64,000 bases of DNA, from positions 814,501 through 878,500 of the forward strand of contig NZ_CP014674.1 of the NCBI RefSeq assembly GCF_001787335.1, read 5' to 3'. The notes under the pieces were generated by a model that saw only the letters and a list, made by a program, of their open reading frames with translations, was not told the origin of the DNA and did not search any database. Below, one piece after another: positions 27,513-35,555 of the stretch; positions within the stretch are counted from its first letter, which is position 1, and every line of letters starts with the position of its first letter. The position numbers and the translations under genes were made by a program. The stretch comes from Kozakia baliensis. Its GTDB lineage: Bacteria > Pseudomonadota > Alphaproteobacteria > Acetobacterales > Acetobacteraceae.

Positions 27513-28240
27513 TGGTCACACCACATGTTCTGACCGAACATGTCAGCTTAAAAGACGTGACGAACGTCTGGCTGCTGGCTTTTCCTGCCCTGTTTTCCAT
27601 CGTCAACCCGCTCGGCGCTTCGCTGATTTTCGCTCAGGCCACGATGGGCCGTTCCCGCCAGGAAGTTATCTCCCTGGCGCGGGTTGTGGCGTTCAACTCC
27701 TTCGCCATCCTTATGATTTCCTCATGGTTCGGTGGATGGATTCTTAATTTCTTCGGCATCACTATCGACGCGCTTCGTGTCTCCGGTGGTTTGGTCGTCG
27801 CTTCACGCGCATGGGTCATGTTGCAGGAGCCGGAGGAAAACGAAGCGCGTAAGGAACGCCAAGCCTTGCAGGGCGGAAAGACGATCACTTCCGCCGATCT
27901 ACGCGACAAAGCATTCTTCCCGCTAGCGATGCCGTTCACCGTCGGGCCGGGAAGTATTTCTGTCGCGATCGCGCTGAGTTCGGGCCGTAGCCTGGGTGGT
28001 TCCGCGCCAAGCCATTTCTTCGGCTTGGCTTTGGCGGTCATCGCCATCTCTTTGGTGATCGCCGTCGTTTATTCCTATGCGGAGCGTGTCGTCATCGCAT
28101 TAGGGCAAACAGGCGCGCGTATCGTAAGCCGTCTGTCTGCATTGATCCTGCTTTGCATCGGGATCCAAATTTTCTTTGCAGGGATAGAAGGATTTATCGT
28201 GAGCGTGGCGACACGGCTCTCGACGATAGATCATTTCTGA
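27512..28240 (+). CDS. MarC family integral membrane protein
   Basis: A 242-residue protein with six predicted helices: WLLAFPALFSIVNPLGASLIFAQ, LRVSGGLVVASRAWVML, KAFFPLAMPFTVGPGSISVAIAL and a final IVSRLSALILLCIGIQIFFAGIEGF. These are the blocks of the MarC/UPF0056 family, named after the mar locus but without a demonstrated role in resistance. ATG 27512 overlaps the previous stop by one base; GTG 27509 is an alternative. Its 3' end overlaps a convergent gene by ten bases. Confidence 0.9.
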   Translation: MVTPHVLTEHVSLKDVTNVWLLAFPALFSIVNPLGASLIFAQATMGRSRQEVISLARVVAFNSFAILMISSWFGGWILNFFGITIDALRVSGGLVVASRAWVMLQEPEENEARKERQALQGGKTITSADLRDKAFFPLAMPFTVGPGSISVAIALSSGRSLGGSAPSHFFGLALAVIAISLVIAVVYSYAERVVIALGQTGARIVSRLSALILLCIGIQIFFAGIEGFIVSVATRLSTIDHF

Positions 28241-28833
28241 TCTCCTTCCCGCAAAATGGCATGCACGATGTGGCGCAAAGCGGGAATAACCTCCGCCTGA
28301 AACCAAGGCGCGCGCCGTTCCCAAACGCCCGTTCGCCAGGAAGGGTGGGGCAATGGAAAATACTCCGGCAGATAATCGCGGAAATTCTGGACCCGATCGG
28401 TCACGGAGCCAGGACCGAGTACATGGCGTTGGCTGTAACTTCCCACCAATAAGGTCAACCTCAAGTGCGGCATGAGGGACAGAACTTTGTCCCGCCATGT
28501 CGGCGCGCATTCCGGGCGTGGAGGCTTGTCGCCGCCTTGAGGCAATCGTCCGGGATAACAAAGACCCATGGGCAGGATTGCGACCTTTTGGGTGTCGTAA
28601 AATTCCTCTGAGGTCAGTTCGAGCCATTTTCTCAGTCGATCGCCCGAAGCATCGTAGAATGACTTTCCACTCAAATGCGCCTTGGTTCCCGGGGCTTGGC
28701 TGGCAATCAGAATGCGTGATTGCGCCGAGACATGAATGAGTGGTTTGGGGCCAAGCGGAAGATGTGCGGCGCAGAGATCGCAGGCACGAACATTACGCAC
28801 CAGCGCATCGAGTTTTTGCTGAGTATCGATCAC
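28231..28833 (-). CDS. Uracil-DNA glycosylase superfamily protein with a probable iron-sulfur cluster
   Basis: A 200-residue protein of the UDG superfamily: SQAPGTKAHLSGKSFYDASGDRLRKWL corresponds to motif A (GEAPG in family 4), and LPHPSWRTGVWERRAPWF to the HPS motif region. Four cysteines (C18, C21, then C-x16-C in GLCYPG...RPEC) match the spacing of the family 4/5 [4Fe-4S] ligands. The acidic residue of motif A is replaced (SQ instead of GE), so activity on uracil is uncertain. It lies six bases after thpR in the same direction. Confidence 0.8.
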   Translation of the reverse strand: MIDTQQKLDALVRNVRACDLCAAHLPLGPKPLIHVSAQSRILIASQAPGTKAHLSGKSFYDASGDRLRKWLELTSEEFYDTQKVAILPMGLCYPGRLPQGGDKPPRPECAPTWRDKVLSLMPHLRLTLLVGSYSQRHVLGPGSVTDRVQNFRDYLPEYFPLPHPSWRTGVWERRAPWFQAEVIPALRHIVHAILREGDQK

Positions 28834-28839
28834 GTTCCT

Positions 28840-29394
28840 CTAGATGACGGCGGCGAAGCGTCGATCCAATAGGTATTCGGCACAATTTTCATAAACTGGC
28901 GCATCGCTGCTCAGATGAGACTGGAACAGCGTAAAGCGATCCACCGGCATTGGCTCCAGGTGCAGAAGATTATGCACCTGCATCCAACGCGCCGCCATGG
29001 CGTCGGCCCCGGCCTCCATATGAGCAATGGAGATGTGAGGTTGGAAGCGCCGCTTTTCGGGCGGCAAGCCGATCCGCCGCATGGCCGACTCGATGCGAGA
29101 TTGCAGCAAGGTCAGAGTGTCGTTCGGCTGAACGCCGATCCATAGCTTATCGCCCCGAGGCGTATGGAAAATCCCCGTGCCGCCAAGATGCAGAGTGAAT
29201 GGTTTGCTCTCGATCCGCATCAGTGCGAAATCGATTTCTTCCGCCATGGCGCGGCTGCGGATTTCACCCAGAAATCGTAAGGTGAGATGGTAATTCTCAA
29301 CCGGCGTCCATGTGGCGCCAGGCAGATTACTTCGGAGTTCCGCTATCTGGCGCCGTTGTTCCGGCGCGATGTCGAGCGCGGTAAAGAATCGCAT
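28840..29394 (-). CDS. thpR: RNA 2',3'-cyclic phosphodiesterase ThpR
   Basis: A 184-residue 2H phosphoesterase: the two catalytic HxT/S motifs are HLTL (about residue 41) in NYHLTLRFLGEI, and HISI (about 123) in RRFQPHISIAHM. FFTALDI at the start and the LHLGGTGIF segment match ThpR (LigT). It opens 2',3'-cyclic phosphates on RNA. Probably co-transcribed with the downstream UDG-like gene. Confidence 0.93.
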   Translation of the reverse strand: MRFFTALDIAPEQRRQIAELRSNLPGATWTPVENYHLTLRFLGEIRSRAMAEEIDFALMRIESKPFTLHLGGTGIFHTPRGDKLWIGVQPNDTLTLLQSRIESAMRRIGLPPEKRRFQPHISIAHMEAGADAMAARWMQVHNLLHLEPMPVDRFTLFQSHLSSDAPVYENCAEYLLDRRFAAVI

Positions 29395-29518
29395 GGGCGG
29401 TCACCCTCCAATGTCGAGAAACCAGCATGTCACGAATGGAATGTTTTCATAGTGCTTCTCGAAACCAAGCGCTCATTTTCGAAAAAAGAGCCGTTGATCC
29501 TTTGAAACGTGTTGGGCG

Positions 29519-29547
29519 CTTGACCCAGGCTGCAAAACCCCCACATT
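29519..29547 (+). promoter_or_regulatory. Possible heat-shock (RpoH) promoter of the Bax-inhibitor-1 gene
   Basis: CTTGAC at 29519 followed after 13 bases by CCCCCACATT resembles the enterobacterial sigma-32 pattern (CTTGAAA...CCCCATNT) but fits the alphaproteobacterial form less well. It lies 46 bases before the ATG. Weak evidence. Confidence 0.3.
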
Positions 29548-29592
29548 GAGGATGAGAAGTGGCCGGAATGGTTCGGCCTAGGAAAGGGTGTC

Positions 29593-30384
29593 ATGGCTTT
29601 CGTTCCCAATTTTCGTTCTAGCGATCCTGCCCGTAATGGGGCGACCGCCAGCTTCGATACGGTCGATGCCGGGCTGCGCGCCTATATGCTTCGCGTCTAT
29701 AATTGGATGACGGCCGGTCTCGTCTTGACGGGACTTGTTTCTTACGCCGTCGCCGAGACGTCACTGCGCTCGTTGTTCTTCTATACCGGGCAGTTGCCTT
29801 CCGGTGCGTTGGCGGTTCGTCCGACCGGCCTTGGAATGCTGAGCATCTTTGCGCCGCTTGTTTTCGTTTTGGTGATGTCGTTCGGCGTCAACCGGCTTTC
29901 CCGACAGGCCGCGCAAGGTCTGTTCTGGGCTTTCTGTGCGGTGATGGGCGCAAGTCTTGCGAACATCTTGCTGGTTTATACCGGAGTTTCCGTGGCGCGG
30001 ACATTCTTTGTGTCTGCGGCGACGTTCGGTGCGATGTCTTTATGGGGATATACGACCCGTCGTGACCTGAGCAGCATGGGTTCGTTCCTGATGATGGGTT
30101 TGTTCGGCATCATCATTGCAATGCTGGTCAATATCTTCATGCAGAGTCCGGCTGTCGCTTTCGCGGTCAGCATCATTGGGGTGGTGATTTTTACCCTTCT
30201 GACGGCTTTCGATACGCAGCGTATTAAAGCGACTTATCAGCAATATTTGGTTTATGTCGGTCCCGATGAAATGGCCAAGCGCAGTGTTTACGATGCGTTG
30301 AGCCTGTATCTGAACTTCATCAACCTGTTTACTTTCCTTCTTCAGTTCATGGGTGTGCGTTCCAACAACAACAACAACAACTAG
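29593..30384 (+). CDS. Bax inhibitor-1/YccA family membrane protein
   Basis: A 263-residue protein with seven predicted helices: VYNWMTAGLVLTGLVSYAVAE, FVSAATFGAMSLWGYTTRRDLSSMGSFLMMGL, VGVVIFTLLTAFDTQ-like (IIGVVIFTLLTAFDTQRIK) and ALSLYLNFINLFTFLLQFMG. These are standard BI-1 segments, including the C-terminal acidic/FDTQ region. E. coli homologues interact with FtsH; some BI-1 proteins are pH-sensitive calcium channels. The protein ends in six asparagines encoded by a six-unit AAC repeat. A terminator follows. Confidence 0.93.
   Translation: MAFVPNFRSSDPARNGATASFDTVDAGLRAYMLRVYNWMTAGLVLTGLVSYAVAETSLRSLFFYTGQLPSGALAVRPTGLGMLSIFAPLVFVLVMSFGVNRLSRQAAQGLFWAFCAVMGASLANILLVYTGVSVARTFFVSAATFGAMSLWGYTTRRDLSSMGSFLMMGLFGIIIAMLVNIFMQSPAVAFAVSIIGVVIFTLLTAFDTQRIKATYQQYLVYVGPDEMAKRSVYDALSLYLNFINLFTFLLQFMGVRSNNNNNN
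30364..30381 (+). repeat. AAC trinucleotide repeat, six units, at the end of the BI-1 gene
   Basis: Six perfect AAC codons directly precede the TAG stop, giving a hexa-asparagine tail. Codon-identical homopolymer runs are prone to slippage, but changes by whole units would keep the frame. Confidence 0.95.
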
Positions 30385-30407
30385 AACTATTAGAAAAAAC
30401 GGACGAC

Positions 30408-30446
30408 AAAAGGGGAGGTGGGCTGAAAAGCCTGTCTCCCCTTTTT
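30408..30446 (+). terminator. Intrinsic terminator after the BI-1 gene
   Basis: AAAAGGGGAG and CTCCCCTTTT (30408-30417, 30436-30445) form the outer stem, with an inner GGCT/AGCC stem, then T residues. The stop codon is 23 bases upstream. Confidence 0.93.
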
Positions 30447-31000
30447 CTTATTCAGACCAAATTAGTCTTCGAAAATACACCTCGACATTGCCTAAACTGA
30501 ATCTAAAAAATCAGCAACAAAATCAGTGTTACTTATCACTTTTGTAGTTAAGTGGCTGAAAAACAATCATTTTTAATGTGTTCAAATTGTGAACGCCGCG
30601 ATCGAACTCGCGTAAGAGTGCTTGCTTTGAGCGCCAATCAGGCGGAAACAACGTCATAGAGCTTGGGCATTGAGGCCCAGCGCGCTGTTCGCAACAGATG
30701 ACGTAAGCCATGGTCGTCGTCGCCTGTTACGAACAGTGGAGTGAGGCGAGGCAACGATGCGACGGGAAGCATTCGGCGGAAATCCTTCCGCCAGAAAATG
30801 TGACGTAACATACTCGTGGGGCGAAGGCCTCTGCGGTCATGTCTCGTTTCAAGCGCAACGCGTTCATTGTGGGTAAAGGAGGGATGGCGTGACATCCTCT
30901 GGACATGCTGTCGCCCAGTTTGACCGATTGGCGGTTAAGTGCGGTGGCGGCCTTTCACAGCTACTCAGCTTGACGGTCGAATCAACGAGCGGGGCAGACA
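30447..31000. other. Intergenic region of about 550 bp upstream of cyoABCD, no convincing gene
   Basis: The first 150 bases are AT-rich, unlike the surroundings. Contents: GTTCA-N5-TGAAC palindrome at 30580-30594, two CTGTT-N3-AACAG palindromes inside a larger inverted repeat at 30685-30736, and a GGCGGAA/TTCCGCC hairpin at 30775-30792. An 85-codon minus-strand frame (30638-30895) shows no family signature, ribosome site or partner. Most likely this is the cyo control region, perhaps with a small RNA or a decayed gene. Confidence 0.5.
30685..30736. promoter_or_regulatory. Paired palindromes CTGTT-N3-AACAG inside a large inverted repeat
   Basis: CTGTTCGCAACAG (30685-30697) and CTGTTACGAACAG (30724-30736) are each 5-3-5 palindromes, 39 bases apart. 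With flanking bases they form arms of 19 positions (30685-30703, 30718-30736) matching inverted at 16. This looks like two binding sites of one dimeric regulator, or the ends of a small mobile relic. Regulator unknown. Confidence 0.45.
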
Positions 31001-31930
31001 ATGAAAAATAAAATTATGCCGAGATTGCGGCGGCTTCTGCCGTTAGCGCCGGCTTTTATGCTATCGGGGTGCACGCTCGATCTTCTCGATCCGCGTGGAC
31101 CTGTCGGGCTTGAAAACCGCAACGTTATTCTGCTCGAACTGGGCGTGATGCTTTGCATCGTGATCCCGGTCATCGTCATGACGTTGTATTTCGCCTGGAA
31201 ATACCGTGCCTCCAACACTGAGGCCGAATATCTTCCGAACTGGGATCACTCGACGAAGATCGAATTCTGGGTTTGGACGATTCCGGGCGTCATCATCGCC
31301 ATCCTTGGCGTGACGGCTCTCTACACCAGCTATCAGCTTGACCCGTACCGTCCGATCCAGACGGCCGAGTCCGCTGGCCGCAAGCCGCTTAACGTAGAAG
31401 TGGTTGCGCTAGATTGGAAATGGCTGTTCATCTATCCTGATCAAGGGATTGCCACGGTTAACCAGTTGGCCATTCCGGTGAACACGCCCGTCAATTTCCG
31501 CATCACGTCTGATGCCGTCATGACGTCATTCTTCATCCCGCGTCTGGGTTCGCAGGTCTACGCTATGGCCGGCATGCAAACTCAGCTTCACCTGCTGGCG
31601 AGCCAGGAAGGCGATTATCGCGGCGAAGCGTCCCACTACAGCGGTCGTGGCTTCTCTGACATGAAGTTCCGCACGCTGGCGATGAACGACGACCAGTTCA
31701 ACCAGTGGGTCGATAAAGTTAAGAGCTCGTCCGATACCCTGGACAGTGCCGATTATCCGAAAGTCGCAGCTCCTCAGGAAGCGGCTCCGGTTCAGTACTT
31801 CGCGCACGTGCAGCCTAACCTGTTCGATGGAATCGTCGCCAAATACAACAACGGTATGGTGATCGATAAATCGACCGGCCAAGTCATGCACATGCAGTCC
31901 GCCATGTCCGACATGCAGATGAAGGAATAA
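31001..31930 (+). CDS. cyoA: Cytochrome bo3 ubiquinol oxidase subunit II
   Basis: A 309-residue lipoprotein: the signal ends in the lipobox LSGC (Cys24). Two membrane helices follow (LLELGVMLCIVIPVIVMTLYFAW and FWVWTIPGVIIAILGVTALY), then a periplasmic cupredoxin-like domain with ALDWKWLFIYPDQGIATVNQLAIPVNTPVNF and SQVYAMAGMQTQLHLLA. The CuA cysteines of cytochrome c oxidases are absent, which marks it as a quinol oxidase. First gene of cyoABCD. Confidence 0.96.
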   Translation: MKNKIMPRLRRLLPLAPAFMLSGCTLDLLDPRGPVGLENRNVILLELGVMLCIVIPVIVMTLYFAWKYRASNTEAEYLPNWDHSTKIEFWVWTIPGVIIAILGVTALYTSYQLDPYRPIQTAESAGRKPLNVEVVALDWKWLFIYPDQGIATVNQLAIPVNTPVNFRITSDAVMTSFFIPRLGSQVYAMAGMQTQLHLLASQEGDYRGEASHYSGRGFSDMKFRTLAMNDDQFNQWVDKVKSSSDTLDSADYPKVAAPQEAAPVQYFAHVQPNLFDGIVAKYNNGMVIDKSTGQVMHMQSAMSDMQMKE

Positions 31931-31936
31931 GGACAC

Positions 31937-33925
31937 ATGTTAGGTAAGTTAACATTTTCGGCTATTCCGATTGATGTGCCGATCCTCGTCGGCACCTTCA
32001 TCGGTGCCGCCGTGGCCGGCATCGCGGTGCTGGGCCTCATTACCTATTTCGGGAAGTGGGGTTATCTTTGGCGTGAATGGCTGACCTCGGTCGACCATAA
32101 GCGCCTCGGCGTCATGTATATCGTTCTTGCGCTCGTGGCGCTGTTCCGCGGCTTCGCGGACGCGATCATGATGCGTACTCAGCTTGCGCTGGCTTATAAC
32201 GGCAACCCCGGCTATCTGCCTCCGCATCACTATGACCAGATCTTCTCCGCTCACGGGACGATCATGATCTTCTTCATGGCCATGGCATTCATGACCGGCC
32301 TGTTGAACGTCGTGGTTCCTCTTCAGATCGGCGCGCGCGACGTTGCGTTCCCGTTCCTGAACTCGCTGAGCTTCTGGATGACCTGCATCAGCTTCGTGCT
32401 GATCAACGTCTCGCTGTTCATCGGTGAATTCGCTCAGTGTGGCTGGCTGGTTTTCCCGCCTCTGTCCGAGCAGCAGTTCAGCCCTGGCGTTGGCGTCGAT
32501 TACTATCTGTGGGCGGTCCAGCTCTCAGGTGTAGGCACCTTGCTGACCGGCGTGAACTTCTTCGTCACCATCGTGAAGATGCGTGCGCCCGGTATGGGCT
32601 GGTTCCAGCTTCCGGTGTTCACGTGGACGGCATTCGTCACCACGGTTCTGATCATGGTCGCGTTCCCGGTTCTGACCGTTACGCTCGGCGAACTCGCGCT
32701 CGATCGTTATCTGGGCATGCACTTCTTCACCAATGATGGCGGCGGCAGCGCTCCGCTGTATCTGAGCCTGATTTGGACGTGGGGTCACCCGGAAGTTTAC
32801 ATTCTCGTTCTCCCGGCTTTCGGCGTGTTCTCCGAAGTCACGGCGACTTTCTCGCGCAAGCCTCTCTTCGGCTATCGCGTAATGGTTTACGCAACTCTTG
32901 CTATTGGCGTGCTCTCCTTCATTGTGTGGGTGCATCACTTCTTCACCATGGGCGCAGGCCCGAACGTCAACGCCTTCTTCGGTGTGATGACCATGGTCAT
33001 CGCCGTGCCGACGGGTGTGAAGATCTTTAACTGGCTCTTCACCATGTATAAGGGTCGCATCGAATTCCATGCGACGATGTACTGGACCATCGGCTTCATG
33101 ATCACCTTCTCCATCGGTGGTATGACCGGTGTGATGATGGCCATGCCGGCTGCGGACTGGGTGCTGCATAACTCCCTGTTCCTGATTGCTCACTTCCACA
33201 ACGTCATCATCGGCGGCGTGTATTTCGGGTATGTCGCGGGGATGAACTTCTGGTTCCCGAAGGTGTTCGGCTTCAAGATGAACGAAGCTTGGGGCAAGCG
33301 CGCTTTCTGGTGCTGGTTCGTCGGGTTCTATTTCGCATTCGTTCCGCTCTACATCGCGGGCTTCGAAGGCATGACCCGTCGTATGAACCACTACGACAAT
33401 CCTGATTGGCACGTTCAGATGCTGATCGCGGAAGTCGGCGTGATCATGATCGCTGTTGGTATCGTTTGCCAGCTGACCCAGATCTACGTCTCCATCCGTG
33501 ACCGCAACCTGGCTGAAAACCGTGATTTCACGGGCGATCCTTGGGATGGCCGTACGCTGGAATGGTCGATGTCCTCGCCTCCGCCGGCTTACAACTTCGC
33601 GATTGTGCCTGACATTCATGGTCTGGACAGCTTCCATACCGAGAAGCAGCTTGGTCGCAGCAGCGAAGTGGGCAAACCGTTCGCTCCGATCCACATGCCG
33701 AAGAACACCGCAGCAGGCTTCTTCGTCGGTGCGTTCAGCTTGGTTCTTGGCTTCGCAGCAGTGTGGTATATCTGGTGGCTCGCGGCGATCGGTCTGATCG
33801 GCGTGATGGCGACCGTTATTCTCCGCAGCTCCAACAACGATGTGGATTACTACGTCCCGGTCACTGACATCGAGCATGACCAGGCGGAGTACAACCGCAG
33901 ACTGACGGCACAAGCGGCAGAGTGA
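31937..33925 (+). CDS. cyoB: Cytochrome bo3 ubiquinol oxidase subunit I
   Basis: A 662-residue heme-copper oxidase core subunit: [22 protein letters not shown] holds a heme b ligand, [15 protein letters not shown] the CuB histidine and cross-linked tyrosine, VHHFFTMG the other CuB histidines, and HFHNVIIGG the heme ligands. It reduces O2 to water with ubiquinol and pumps protons. Acetobacter ba-type quinol oxidases (cyaABCD) are close relatives, so heme b-o versus b-a cannot be decided by eye. Six bases after cyoA. Confidence 0.97.
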   Translation: MLGKLTFSAIPIDVPILVGTFIGAAVAGIAVLGLITYFGKWGYLWREWLTSVDHKRLGVMYIVLALVALFRGFADAIMMRTQLALAYNGNPGYLPPHHYDQIFSAHGTIMIFFMAMAFMTGLLNVVVPLQIGARDVAFPFLNSLSFWMTCISFVLINVSLFIGEFAQCGWLVFPPLSEQQFSPGVGVDYYLWAVQLSGVGTLLTGVNFFVTIVKMRAPGMGWFQLPVFTWTAFVTTVLIMVAFPVLTVTLGELALDRYLGMHFFTNDGGGSAPLYLSLIWTWGHPEVYILVLPAFGVFSEVTATFSRKPLFGYRVMVYATLAIGVLSFIVWVHHFFTMGAGPNVNAFFGVMTMVIAVPTGVKIFNWLFTMYKGRIEFHATMYWTIGFMITFSIGGMTGVMMAMPAADWVLHNSLFLIAHFHNVIIGGVYFGYVAGMNFWFPKVFGFKMNEAWGKRAFWCWFVGFYFAFVPLYIAGFEGMTRRMNHYDNPDWHVQMLIAEVGVIMIAVGIVCQLTQIYVSIRDRNLAENRDFTGDPWDGRTLEWSMSSPPPAYNFAIVPDIHGLDSFHTEKQLGRSSEVGKPFAPIHMPKNTAAGFFVGAFSLVLGFAAVWYIWWLAAIGLIGVMATVILRSSNNDVDYYVPVTDIEHDQAEYNRRLTAQAAE

Positions 33926-33927
33926 TA

Positions 33928-34545
33928 ATGGCAAATCAAGCAACCATGCCGCATGGCGCGGCACACGGCCATGACGAGCACGAACATCACGAAACTCCCG
34001 TGGTGTTCGGGTTCTGGGTCTACCTTATGACGGACTGCATCCTGTTCGGGACGCTGTTCGCCACCTTCGCAGTGATGCGCAACCAGTTTGCCGGTGGTCC
34101 CACCGGCAAAGAACTCTTCGAATTGGGCGGGGTTGGTCTGGAAACAGCCATCCTGCTGCTCAGCTCGATCACCTTCGGCTTCGGCGCTCTTGCGGCTCAT
34201 GCCCGCAACAAGGGTGCCATGCTCGGCTGGCTGGCGATCACCTTCCTGCTAGGCGTCTCCTTCGTGGGCCTCGAAATCCGCGAATTCAGCCACATGATCG
34301 CTGATGGTGCAGGTCCTGACCGCAGCGCGTTCCTCTCGGCGTTCTTTACGCTGGTTGCGACGCACGGTCTGCACGTTACCTGCGGTCTGATCTGGATCGT
34401 GGTGCTGATGGTGCAGAGCATGGGTCCGCAGGCGTTCACGACGCGCTACATGGACAAGCTCCAGTGCCTGAGCCTGTTCTGGCACTTTCTGGACATCGTC
34501 TGGATTTGCGTCTTCACCTTCGTTTACCTGATGAGTGTGATCTGA
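33928..34545 (+). CDS. cyoC: Cytochrome bo3 ubiquinol oxidase subunit III
   Basis: 205 residues from ATG 33928, two bases after the cyoB stop. Five helices: [83 protein letters not shown] and [19 protein letters not shown]. The histidine-rich start [14 protein letters not shown] is usual for this subunit. GTG 33922 is an alternative start. The stop overlaps cyoD. Confidence 0.96.
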   Translation: MANQATMPHGAAHGHDEHEHHETPVVFGFWVYLMTDCILFGTLFATFAVMRNQFAGGPTGKELFELGGVGLETAILLLSSITFGFGALAAHARNKGAMLGWLAITFLLGVSFVGLEIREFSHMIADGAGPDRSAFLSAFFTLVATHGLHVTCGLIWIVVLMVQSMGPQAFTTRYMDKLQCLSLFWHFLDIVWICVFTFVYLMSVI

Positions 34546-34886
34546 TGAGCCAAGCACCGACCCATGCCATCCATGGCGAAGGCGAGTCTCACGGCACCTT
34601 CGCTTCCTACATCATCGGTTTCATCATCGCCGCTGTTCTTACGGTGGCGGCGTTCGCAGCCGTTATGATGCATGCGATGTCTCCGGGCGTTACGCTCGGC
34701 GTCATCACTGTGCTGGCCGTCATCCAGATCTTCGTGCATCTGGTTTACTTCCTGCACATGAACGGCAGCTCTTCGCAGAGCTGGAACCTCACGGCGTTCG
34801 TTTTCGCTGTGGCGTGCGTGTTGATCGTTGTCGGTGGCACGATCTTCATCCTGCACGACACCAGCATGAACATGATGTCGCGCTAA
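34545..34886 (+). CDS. cyoD: Cytochrome bo3 ubiquinol oxidase subunit IV
   Basis: 113 residues, start ATG 34545 sharing one base with the cyoC stop (TGATG). Three helices: ASYIIGFIIAAVLTVAAFAAVMM, VTLGVITVLAVIQIFVHLVYFLHM and LTAFVFAVACVLIVVGGTIFIL. This is the CyoD pattern, including the FVHLVYFLHM block. CyoD assists assembly of the CuB site. Last gene of the operon, followed by a terminator. Confidence 0.95.
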   Translation: MSQAPTHAIHGEGESHGTFASYIIGFIIAAVLTVAAFAAVMMHAMSPGVTLGVITVLAVIQIFVHLVYFLHMNGSSSQSWNLTAFVFAVACVLIVVGGTIFILHDTSMNMMSR

Positions 34887-34941
34887 TCCACACGATCCTG
34901 GGCGGCGAGAAACAAATCGCCGCTCTTGATTTTTGGATATG

Positions 34942-34977
34942 AAAAAGGCCGGAGGGAGAAATCCTTCCGGCCTTTTT
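34942..34977 (+). terminator. Intrinsic terminator of cyoABCD
   Basis: AAAAAGGCCGGA and TCCGGCCTTTTT (34942-34953, 34966-34977) form a perfect 12-bp stem with a 12-base loop. The symmetry gives T-runs on both strands, so it can also stop transcription from fdxA. Confidence 0.93.
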
Positions 34978-34996
34978 CTTTGGATCGAAATTTCAG

Positions 34997-35034
34997 GCCG
35001 TTATCCATCGGGCCAAAACCCCATGGATAACGGC
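34997..35034 (-). repeat. Perfect 12-bp inverted repeat just downstream of fdxA
   Basis: GCCGTTATCCAT and ATGGATAACGGC (34997-35008, 35023-35034) with a 14-base loop, ten bases after the fdxA stop. No T-run follows on either strand, so it is either a 3' stabilising hairpin or a rho-assisted terminator backed by the cyo terminator beyond it. Confidence 0.7.
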
Positions 35035-35044
35035 GCTGGTATGA

Positions 35045-35377
35045 TCAGTCTTTATGCGGCTCCGGGGAGAGCATCTCCGCCTTGCCGGGCTTGTCTTTCC
35101 ATTCGTCCGCATCCGGCATGGCATCGATCTTGCGCGTGATATTCGGCCAGGACGCCGAATATTTCGTGTTGATCTCAAGCCATGCACCCGCACGGTCGTC
35201 GCTGTCAGGAACGATCGCCTCAGCAGGGCATTCCGGTTCGCAGACGCCGCAATCAATGCATTCGTCTGGATTGATCACCAGGAAATTTTCACCCGCGTAG
35301 AAGCAATCGACCGGGCAAACCTCCACGCAATCCGTATATTTGCAGCGGATGCAGTTTTCGGTGACCACATAGGCCAT
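35045..35377 (-). CDS. fdxA: Ferredoxin FdxA, 7Fe-8S type
   Basis: A 110-residue ferredoxin starting [27 protein letters not shown], with [17 protein letters not shown] following. The cysteine spacing (C-x2-C-x4-C-x3-CP, then C-x2-C-x2-C-x3-CP) is that of FdxA proteins, which hold one 3Fe-4S and one 4Fe-4S cluster. A C-terminal extension (to KTDH..-type [16 protein letters not shown]) is normal. It lies in the helicase/S4/fdxA order seen in Alphaproteobacteria, but without the usual downstream carD. Confidence 0.96.
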   Translation of the reverse strand: MAYVVTENCIRCKYTDCVEVCPVDCFYAGENFLVINPDECIDCGVCEPECPAEAIVPDSDDRAGAWLEINTKYSASWPNITRKIDAMPDADEWKDKPGKAEMLSPEPHKD

Positions 35378-35399
35378 TGTTGTCTCCGATCGTATCTAC

Positions 35400-35420
35400 G
35401 GGCCTTACTTGAAAAGGCCC
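35400..35420 (-). other. Leader hairpin upstream of fdxA
   Basis: GGGCCTT and AAGGCCC (35400-35406, 35414-35420) form a 7-bp stem 22 bases before the fdxA ATG on the minus strand. No T-run follows. Possible 5' stabilising or regulatory structure. Confidence 0.35.
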
Positions 35421-35461
35421 TTGGCAGTGCGCCCTCGCTCGTCAGAGACAGGGAGCGCCAA

Positions 35462-35491
35462 AAAAATTAAAAGAACGCCGCAGATATGCGG
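35462..35491 (-). terminator. Probable terminator after the S4-domain gene
   Basis: On the minus strand a short CCGCA-TATC-TGCGG hairpin (35478-35491) is followed by CGTTC and then a T-rich run down to 35461. The stem is only 5 bp, so termination may be partial and fdxA could be read through from the helicase operon. Confidence 0.5.
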
Positions 35492-35555
35492 AACTTTCGC
35501 CTCCTGGCAAGCATCTGTTTTCGTAAGATTGTCGCTGCGAAAGGTTCGCAATTAT

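Noticed and set aside
30638-30895. 85-codon minus-strand open frame in the cyo upstream region
   Set aside because: No ribosome site, no family signature, overlaps inverted repeats; could at most be a gene remnant.
32525-33964. 479-codon open frame antisense to cyoB
   Set aside because: Same artefact; histidine/arginine-rich translation, no motif, and opposite to a highly conserved subunit.
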